From Myotis daubentonii (taxonomy: Eukaryota; Chordata; Mammalia; Chiroptera; Vespertilionidae): a stretch of DNA of 64,000 nt. The position numbers were made by a program, and so were the translations under genes. How positions within the stretch are numbered: the stretch's first letter is position 1; each line of letters opens with the position of its first letter. The notes beneath the pieces are model-generated. The model made no database searches, was not told the DNA's origin, and saw only the letters and a program-made list of their open reading frames with translations. Below are positions 56,405-64,000 of the stretch, piece after piece. The stretch lies in assembly GCF_963259705.1 (NCBI RefSeq), contig NC_081847.1, positions 75,273,469-75,337,468 on the forward strand. Reading direction: 5' to 3'.

Positions 56405-56545
56405 TAAAGGAATTAATACTATATTTTTAATTTCTCAGCACTAATTTGTAATATGCTAAATATTGACAGATATAACCCAGAGAAACAAAGGCTCTCTGGG
56501 AGTCTTAATTTTAAAAGTATAAAGTTTGATAACTGTTGAACTACT
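56405..56545 (+). mobile_element. 3' end of an old hAT (Tip100/Zaphod-like) transposon, second copy
   Basis: Contains 'tttttaatttctcagcacta', 'gacagatataacccagagaa' and 'aacaaaggctctctgggagt', matching the 3' end of the element at 45.8-50.5 kb. Confidence 0.7.
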
Positions 56546-56549
56546 GAGA

Positions 56550-57330
56550 CCTAGAAAATCTTATTTGAAGTATTCCTCTTGGATTGCTCTTAAAAACAAC
56601 AACAACAACCAAAAAAAAAACTTTTTAAAGTCACACCTCTTGGAGCTCTTTGATTCCTGGACAATGTGAGGTCAACAATATTCCAGAGTCGGGAGCCCAC
56701 TGGTTTCTGTCTTCAGACCCATGGGCTCTCAGATAATGAGGGAAAGGGTCTTGGAACAACTCGAACCTCTCTAAGCCTGTCTTCCCACCTATAAAATGTA
56801 CCTGCCTCCCAGAATTTATAGGATGTTCGGGGAATAAAAAAAAGTTGACCAAAATGTTATAAACCTAGTACAGCAGCAAAGAGAAAGGCGCTTGGAGGAA
56901 GAAAGCAGGGACATGTAAACGCAGTGCGTCCGGGAACCCACAGGCAAGGCTAGTGGAGAACTGGGGATTGAGAGGCAACAGGGAAAGACTGGCACGTGCC
57001 TACGATTGCACAATGTGGAAATGTCCATTGTCACAAAGGGGGTCAGGATGGCCCTGTGCTTTAGGAAGTAATTGTTACCTCCTGGTTTCCCTGCTTCGTT
57101 CCCATGGCAGGGGGTGGGGTCCTGCCTGTCTTCAAGAGGCTGAAGACCAGGGTTCAGCCTTAGCCTGGACCCTCGTGTGCTCAGGTTGGATCAGAATGTT
57201 CAGGTCTCTCCCAGCTCTGAGACTGGAGGCTGGACAGGCAGAATGGGGAAGGGGCTGGCTTGGCAATACTCCCAGGGCAAAGGTCCAGTGAATCTGAGTA
57301 AACATAAGCCAATGGCAAGTCGCAGCAGGA
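56550..57330. other. Unassigned intronic sequence
   Basis: No repeat or coding similarity recognised. A T-rich run follows at 57340-57390. Confidence 0.4.
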
Positions 57331-57569
57331 AATGGCTAACTGGCCTTTTGTTTTTTCTTTTTCTTTTTCTTTTTTTTGTTTTTTTTTTGGAACACCTTAC
57401 AATGCTTTTTAAATTAATTAATTAAACTTTTATTTTGAGATCATTGTAAATACATAAGCAATTGTAACAAGTAACACAGAAAGATGCCTTGTATCCTTTA
57501 TCCAATTTATCCCAGTGGTAACATCTTGCAAAACTACAGTATAATATCACAACCAGGAACTTGACCTTG

Positions 57570-57681
57570 ATGTAATTTATCAATCTTTTTTTTTTAATCC
57601 TCACCCAAGGATATTTTTTCCAGTGATTTTTAGAGAGAGTGAAAAGGAGGGTGGCCATAGGAGGGAGGAAGGGAGAGAGAA

Positions 57682-57727
<46 letters not shown>

Positions 57728-57785
57728 GTTGCCTCCTGCACACGGCCCAAGGATCAAACCTGCAACCCTTTGGCTTGTAGGGTAA
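57570..57785 (-). mobile_element. Ves SINE, antisense, head lost, with (GA)n
   Basis: Reversed tail 'tcctcacccaaggatatttt', a GA tract (about 57676-57723) and 'gattggttgcctcctgcaca' are Ves body; the tRNA-like head is missing at the right, where L1 text begins. Confidence 0.8.
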
Positions 57786-57928
57786 TTACCATATCTAGTT
57801 TTATAAGAAACTGTCAAACTGTTTTCAAGATGGGTTGTACCATTTCTCATTCCCACTAGCAACATGAGTGATCCAGTTTCTCTGCCAGCATTCTGACTGT
57901 CACTGACTTTTATTTTAGCCATTTAGAT
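57786..57928 (-). mobile_element. L1 LINE fragment, antisense
   Basis: Contains 'gttttataagaaactgtcaa', 'actgttttcaagatgggttg' and 'tcattcccactagcaacatg', reverse L1. Confidence 0.75.
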
Positions 57929-57998
57929 CAGCGGTCGCCAACCTTTCGGACCTCACGGACCACCAGTGGTCCCGCAGACCACCGGTTGGCAACCGCTG
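57929..57998 (+). mobile_element. 70-bp palindromic hAT mini-element, copy 2
   Basis: CAGCGGTCGCCAACCTTTCG at the left, CCGGTTGGCAACCGCTG at the right, 'cagtggtcccgcagaccacc' between. Flanks ATTTAGAT (57921-57928) and ATTCAGAT (57999-58006) match 7 of 8. Same family as 9201-9269. Confidence 0.92.
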
Positions 57999-58249
57999 AT
58001 TCAGATAGATACTATTGTTGCCTTTTTAAAATGAGCTCAGAAGAGTTGAATTCACAACCACACCATGTCATCATGATGGTCAGACCTCACTGGGGGCTGG
58101 TGGACCACATGTCTACTTTCCCCCCTTCCTCAAGTGATAAACATTCAGTGAACGCCTGCTCTGTGACAAGTTCTGATTCAGAGATGGATTAGGGACCGGC
58201 TCTGCCTTGTAGTAAATCCTAGTCAGTCTGTCTGTCTGTCTGTCAATTT

Positions 58250-58390
58250 ATCTATAAATTCATTTAATCCTCCTGACAAGCTAATGAGGTAGGTACTATT
58301 ATCATTCCATTTCATAGGTAAGGAAAGTGAGGCACAAAGAGATTAAGTAATTTACCCAACATCACACAGCTAGAAAATGAACAAGCCAAT
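58250..58390 (-). repeat. MIR SINE, antisense
   Basis: Contains 'ttaatcctcctgacaagcta', 'aggaaagtgaggcacaaaga' and 'gattaagtaatttacccaac'. Confidence 0.85.
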
Positions 58391-58399
58391 CTGCCTGGG

Positions 58400-60880
58400 G
58401 TTATCAGGAAAGGTTCTCCAGAGTAAAGGGCCACTGATCATCTCAAAGGATGAATAGGAAGGAGTTCACCAGGTCAGAGGGAGAGACATGGGCTAAGAGG
58501 GAGCTTGGCAATGTTCCAAGGCATGGAGAGGGGTTGACCACCATAGAGGGAGTTCTGGAAACAACACACACAAACATGGCTTGAAGAGGATGTTGCTACT
58601 CAGCCCAAAGGGAACAGAAGTCTCAGGGGGCAGTGGCGAGGAACTTGTGGCTGTAGACCAGACCTAACCTGAGTGCCCCCTGTGGCCCACAACATGGCCC
58701 ACACGATGTTTTACAATCTCATAATTCACTGCTTGTGTCGGAAACTTGGAGACGTCATCGTCAAAATCGAATTTTCAGCTTTTCTTAGAACATCTCAGGA
58801 CCTGGCCATGCTGGGCTCACATGGCCACAATCAGCAGGTGTGGAGTGGGACTGTCCCCTTCATACAGGCACACACCCTCTAATTTACCACAGTCCCCACT
58901 GCCCCCCATTACTCTCACCCGACCTCCTTCACTAACTGGCAACGCTTGCTAACGCCTATGGTCATTTGTGCTTGCAAGCCCTGTCTTGGGCAAAATGAGA
59001 CCAAAGTCTCCAAATAACTGCAGGTCCAATCTGCACAAGAGAGAAGATAGTCTGTGAGCCTCCCCAGTGCAGAACAGGACCAAGGTCCAGGGGAGTCACT
59101 GAGTGCACCCACAGAACAGACGCCAGCCTCCGGAGCTGTCCAACAAGCATGCTTGTTCCACAAGGCGCTCCTGGGCCAGTGGCTGTCTCAGGAGGTAGCC
59201 CATTCTTCATCACTCACTGGACAGTAAATTTCCACTATGTCATCCACCTGAGGACTCTGTAAGATTTCTTTCAGCCCCAAGATTCTGTACCCAGACAGCT
59301 ACTCATTTCTTCATTATTAATTATTTACTGATCACTTGCCAAGTGGGAGACACCAAAAGCATGCTAAGGCTGAAGATAAGAATAACCAGACCCATCACTT
59401 ACACTGTGAAAGCACTTCATTCCTTAGCAAGAACTTGCCCAGCCATCATCTCAGCCAAGTGTTTCCCTAAGTGTGGAAAGAGAAGCCATACTGAAGGAAT
59501 TTTCAGAAAGTACCGGGCAAGGTTTAATATAGCCTGGGCTCAGAGAAAACAAGTATCCCCTTTTCACTTCTTTTTTAATCTATCAGGTTGTCTCCCGGAG
59601 AAAGTGTCAGTTCAGTACTAATAGACCTTTAACATCATTATAACCATGCCAATCTCCCTTGTAAACAAAGAGAAAGCAGGCCCCGGGCAAGTGATTGTAT
59701 CCAAGATAGAATGTAATGACATGGCTGTGTTTTCTGTGGATTTGTTTCTTTATAGTAGTGACAGAAAATTTCCCTTTTTAATAAATCTACTTCAGTGGAA
59801 AGCTAGCAACGTGATAGCAATGAAAAATTAAATGATGATGGCATTTAGGGTTGGCAAAGATTGTTCATGATTGACATTTGGAAAAGCCACCTGGCCACCC
59901 AGCCTCAATGATGACAATCTTATAGAGAAGCATTTGTACGAGTTCATTAGTTCATCTGACAAATAGTTATTCGGCATCTAGCACATACCAGGATGGTGCT
60001 AAGGGCTAGGGATATAGCCGAGTCAAAGATGGGCACAGTCCCTGCCCATTGGAAGGATGACACAACAGAGGCACAAGGGAGTGGGTGACATGCTCCAAGG
60101 ATAGAGATTGAGCTAGTGCCTCGAACCCTGACTCCCAGTGCAGTGTTCCCTCCCTGGGTCCAAGCCCCAGGCAGACCAAAGACACTGCAGTGAGCTCCCT
60201 GGCTCGGGCAGTTTGCTCAGGGTTAAGGAATTAAGGGCAGTTGCCCAACCCCCTGGAGAAAGGTGAGGACGATGCCTCCCAAGGGCCAGTAAAAGGGGCC
60301 AGAGCACATTTTCTCTGACTTTGTTCCCCCTGCCAGCCCCTCCCTTCTCGCCCCTCTGGGTTCCCTGGAGCTGGGGCTCCAGGACAGCTCCCTCTTGGCT
60401 ACTGGTTTTCAGGTGACCTAGTTTTCCCCAGTAGACACCTCCTCCCAGCCCTGGCCGAGAAAACCCTGCTTGGTCTAATTAAAGACTTGCCACCCTACAG
60501 CTAACCCAGCAGCTGGGCGACTCCCAAGACAAGGTGCTGGCCTGGGTGCAGGGGTAGCCCACAGGGCTGGAGGCTGGCCCCCTTCCTGAAACCTGTGCAC
60601 ACCTGTCTTGTACTTCCAGAGACAGGCCTGGATGGCGATGGGGACACAGCCCAAACTGCCAGGACCTGGGAGAGTAACAGCATCATCCACCCTTAAAGGG
60701 GATCCCAAAGGCCTCAATTGGAGGATAACCAGCTCCTTGGAGACATGGAGCCAGTGTGTTGTGGAAACATCCAGGTGGATCATCCTGTGGAGAACTGGGC
60801 ATGTGGAACCACAAGTCAATGGAGTGGCCAGGCTGGCTGGGCAGGTATGGGAGGGGTCTGCAGAGGCCAGTTGTGTGTGT
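58400..60880. other. Repeat-poor intronic sequence
   Basis: Mostly without recognised repeats. The part at 59220-59900 is AT-rich with 'attattaattatttactgat' and could be conserved noncoding DNA; a short MIR-like phrase lies near 59990-60100. No coding similarity. Confidence 0.45.
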
Positions 60881-60935
60881 GTGGGGTGGGGGGGGGGGGC
60901 GGGGGAGGGAGAGCAGGGGGAGCAGGGAGCTGTGT
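60877..60935 (+). repeat. G-rich tract, quadruplex-prone
   Basis: GT repeats run into a ~12-base G run and further GGGGG/GGGGG groups. The minus strand (transcribed PPP1R16B sense) is C-rich here. Confidence 0.85.
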
Positions 60936-61524
60936 GATATGAGAAGAGAAATCAGAAGCAAGGCAGAAAAGAGTGGGGTACTTAATTTTTCCAACAACTG
61001 TCTGTGTGAAGTCGGATAGATGAGCCAAAATAGCCTGACTGTGGGCAGCAGGAAGTCTGAGGCCAAGGCATTTGACCCTCAGTGAGCAGGAGCAGGCTGT
61101 TAGGTGAGCCTTAATTCAACATCTGTTGCTGTCTGGCACCGCCTGAACTGACTCCTCTTGCTGCGTCCACTAACCCTCGCTGCCTCCGAGGGGAGAAACT
61201 GAGTCAGTGCACAGCCAGGGACGCAGGGGCTACGCTCCACAAAGCTGAGCCTTGAGGGGAAAGGGGGAGGAAGGTGCTGGGGCTTTGGAGCTGGTGTGTG
61301 TGGGGGGGAGGGGGTGGGATGGGCAGGATACACTACAGAATTCCTCCTCCCCTGAAATGAAAAGAAGACTATTACAAGAGTATTGTTTGGGGAATGAATA
61401 TGCCTCTGGGGAAACAAGAAGAGGAAGTCAGTTTGGTGATGGTCCTTACAGTTTCCCCATTATCACTCCCAGCTAGGTCCGGGTTGGCCGGAGCCTGTCA
61501 GCAACCGCCTAAGTCCAGGTACAG

Positions 61525-61810
61525 TGATTGGCTGGGATAGGCACATGACCTAAATTGGCCCAATCAGAAGCTCTTTCTTTCCACAGCCTGCAAACCCGAA
61601 GCATGGATCCCCTTGGCTGCTGGAAGTGACCTTGCCACCAGTCATGCAGGAAGCTGGCCTTTGGATAAAGGCAATACTTGCGAGTTGGAAGAGGGTCCTT
61701 TAAGCTTAGGGGCCTCTGGACTTCAACTTTCCAAGCCAATAACACCCCCTTCATCACTTAAACCAGCTGGATTGAATTTTGTTACTTGAAGCCAAGAGCC
61801 CCCTAACAGA
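61525..61810 (+). repeat. ERVL-type LTR fragment, tentative
   Basis: Contains 'cacatgacctaaattggccc', 'aatcagaagctctttctttc', and 'cacttaaaccagctggattg' then 'aattttgttacttgaagcca', resembling old ERVL LTRs. No coding region is attached. Confidence 0.5.
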
Positions 61811-62430
61811 GCAATGCGGTTTTTAGGGATGCAGGAATGGGGACCCCAGAAGGAACTGTGGGCTGAAGCAAGACAGTGACCTCTTGCTGGGACATGCTAC
61901 CAGATCCCCTCCCTTTCCCCTACGGTGGCCACTTAGGGCCCTTCAGGCCCAAGCCCAGAGCCAGCCTTGAGGAAGGGTGGGGAGGCCAAAACCAGGCTCC
62001 TGAACCCTGAGATGGGACAGGAGGGCCCACGCTTTGTGACTCCTCACTCCCAAGGGAGCAGCTGTTGACACATCTTTGGACTCGAGCCTAGTGCCTTGAG
62101 AAAAACAATGCGAAGGAAGGTGAATTCAAATGGAAGAGGCATTAAAATATGAGTCAGACAGTGTCTCAGAGTTCACACTGCTTAAAAGAAAACGTTATGA
62201 TTTTTTTTTTTGAACAGCCCACACCCCGTCACGTCCGGTGTCCAGGCCTGGGCAGCCACACTCAGGGAAACCCTGTAGCTCCCGAGCTCACTGCTGCTGC
62301 CCTGCCACACCCCTGCAGGAAAGGGCCCCCACTACACCAGTTCCTGCCCCTACTGAGCCACCTGCCCCAGAAGTGAGCTGTGCTTGCCCCTGCGGTGGGA
62401 GGCGTGGGCTACTCTGGGGATGAGAAGCGT
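61810..62430. other. Unassigned sequence upstream of the TRIM pseudogene
   Basis: No repeat or coding similarity recognised. It may include 5'UTR of the pseudogene's parent transcript. Confidence 0.35.
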
Positions 62431-62431
62431 C

Positions 62432-63770
62432 ATGGCAGTGGAGGACCGCCAGAGGAGCTGACCTGCCCATCTGTCTGGACTTGTGGATTTTGAGACCTGT
62501 TACCCCAAGGATTCAGTGTCCAGCGCATGCAGTCACAACGTTTGCCGTGGCTGCCTGTGCCCCAGCTGGGCACCCTGAGTGCCAGCAGCCTTCGCCTCCC
62601 ACCACACTGCGGCCCAACTGTCCCTGCCCTGGCTGATGGAGAAGACACAGTGCCCCACCAGGGCCTGTGCAGCTGCCACTAGGAGCCCCTGCTTCTCTTC
62701 TGCAAGGAAAACCAGGGGGCATGTGCTTGGTGTGTAGCGAGTCCCAGGGGCACCAGTCCCACTCCATGGCGCCCATCGACGACGAGGCCTTCGAGAGCTA
62801 TGGGGAAAACTTAGTGTCATCTAATGGCCAAGATGAAGAAAGCCATGCATTTACAGGACAAGACAGAAAATCAGACTGAGACTCAGTGCAGAGGTGGCAA
62901 AGCTACACCACTTCCTGGCTGAAGAAGAGAAGCTGTTTCCTCAGAGGTTGAGCAAAGAAGAAGAGACAAAGAAGAAACAGGCTGAGAACACATTAAAGCT
63001 CCATCAAATAATCACTTCCTTGAAGAAGCTCATCTTAGAAGTTGGGGAGATGAGCCAGAGCCCCATCCTGGAGTTGCTTTGGAATCCAAAAGAGCTTTTG
63101 ACCAGGAGTGAGAACCGGGACAGAAACTATTCCCCTGAAGTTCTGAAGGTGACGACTGTGTGCCATGATGATGAAGGAAATGCTGAAGTGATTCCAAGTG
63201 GCTATCAGTTTAGCTGAAGACACAGCTCATCCCAACTTGTCTTCTCCCAGGAAGGGAGGTATGTGAAAAATGGAGCGTCAGCCAGTTCTTGGCCATTATT
63301 TTCTACAGCCTGGAACTACTTTACTGGATGGAGGAATCCTCAGCAGACCACACACTCCATGGAGAGAACTCAACACCCTATTTTGGGGAAAAACTTTTTC
63401 ACTTAAGGGAAATATTACTGGGAAGTTGAGAACCAAGATAGCCTGGAGATGGCTGTGGGGTCTGTCCAGAGGACATCATGGAGATTGTTCATAGTTCATA
63501 AATGTCCCCCAGGTGGGCATCTGGGTTATTTGCTGGAGTCCTGATGGCTATTGGCCCCTAACAAGTTTCTCTGTAAGTCCCACCAGGCCAGAGCCAGCTC
63601 TTCACCGGGGTAGTAGTTTTCCTGATCATGGGGCTAAGGGTATCTCATTCTACAGTGCTGTGGATGGAGTGCCCCTACACACTTTTTCTTGTCTTTTGTC
63701 TCATGTCTCTGGCTGTTTTTATTGTTGTTGTTGAGCCCATTAGCATCTTTAGTCTTGCCACTAGTGACTG
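62432..63770 (+). pseudogene. TRIM-family (RING/B-box/coiled-coil/SPRY) processed-type pseudogene
   Basis: On the plus strand, opposite to PPP1R16B, a broken reading frame follows the TRIM domain order without introns. ATG at 62432 gives MAVEDRQ, then a stop in frame; the next frame reads EELTCP, typical of a RING start. CSHNVCRGCL (about 62530-62556) is the RING core. CLVCSESQGHQSHSMAP (about 62724-62775) fits the end of a B-box 2. FLAEEEKLFPQRLSKEEE and following (62894-63217) is the coiled coil with the usual ILELL. The SPRY (B30.2) part appears as DTAHPNL (about 63219-63240), GKYYWEVEN (about 63417-63443), WSPDGYWPLT and GISFYSAVDGVPLHTF (63640-63690). Frames change at least three times and stops occur, so no TRIM protein can be made. 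TRIM proteins are E3 ubiquitin ligases, many acting in innate immunity; the parent gene is not identified. Confidence 0.85.
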
Positions 63771-64000
63771 GTGGGAAATGAGGCTATTCTTTCCTACCCA
63801 AGAACTCCCCTCCCCCCCATCCTGTATCCTAGCCCAGGGACATCCCTTTCTTGGCCCTGTTCTCTCACTTCATACATTGTGACCCTTGGTAGTACATCAG
63901 TATATCCCTCAGACTCCAATTTCCTGTTTTGTTCAACTCCCTTTATGTCTTCTGCATAGATAGATATGGCAGACCCTGCTAGTAGCTTTTCTAGTAGCCA

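Larger units (their letters stand above)
56082..64000 (-). other. PPP1R16B: PPP1R16B upstream intron, partial
   Basis: From the inferred acceptor of the first coding exon to the window edge. The 5'-most exon and promoter are not in the window. It contains repeats and a TRIM pseudogene on the opposite strand. Confidence 0.75.

Noticed and set aside
59220..59900. Hidden exon in the repeat-poor AT-rich block
   Set aside because: No frame with protein similarity or convincing splice signals in phase with PPP1R16B.

Overview
The window is mammalian intronic DNA from a bat, most likely a vesper bat (Vespertilionidae). This rests on the mobile elements. There are many copies of the tRNA-derived Ves SINE, HeliBat-type Helitrons (TCCTAT-AATAAAAG heads, GTGCAC-GGGCCTCTAG tails, insertion between A and T), short hAT MITEs with 8-bp target duplications including SPIN-type copies, one piggyBac-type MITE at a TTAA site, and a mariner end. 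Old mammalian repeats (MIR, L2, L1 3' ends, MaLR LTRs) form the background.

The only intact protein-coding gene I can support is PPP1R16B (TIMAP, a membrane-anchored regulatory subunit of protein phosphatase 1), on the minus strand. Three exons are visible: the first coding exon (55734-56081, start codon 55981-55983, KVTF PP1-docking motif), a 71-bp exon opening the ankyrin repeats (4340-4410), and the start of the next ankyrin exon (1-71, running off the left edge). Reading frame and splice phase agree across all three. The introns are about 4.3 kb and 51.3 kb, plus at least 7.9 kb of upstream intron. The first exon(s) and promoter lie beyond 64000 and the rest of the gene lies left of base 1.

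Layout by region: 1-4.4 kb, two exons, one Ves SINE and a SPIN-type hAT. 4.4-15.5 kb, MIR/L2/L1 with a second SPIN-type copy, a 69-bp hAT mini-element and Ves SINEs. 16.2-18.35 kb, an abutting Helitron array with an internal ~48-bp minisatellite. 20 kb, a non-repeat block with FOX:ETS-, GATA- and E-box-like motifs, a plausible enhancer. 24.9-25.4 kb, a Helitron carrying CTCF-like motifs. 30-42 kb, old LTRs (one with a perfect 5-bp duplication), L1 and a mariner end. 45.8-50.5 kb, an old hAT transposon interrupted by two L1s, two Ves SINEs and an LTR that itself contains the piggyBac MITE. 51.8 kb, a short Helitron inside an L1. 55-56 kb, another hAT MITE and the GC-rich coding exon with an upstream ORF. 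62.4-63.8 kb, a TRIM-family pseudogene on the plus strand.

I found no CRISPR, operon, phage or bacterial feature, no intact transposase and no functional RNA gene. The most novel material is the transposon architecture and the possible regulatory content of the large intron. Family names for repeats were assigned by eye and need RepeatMasker.
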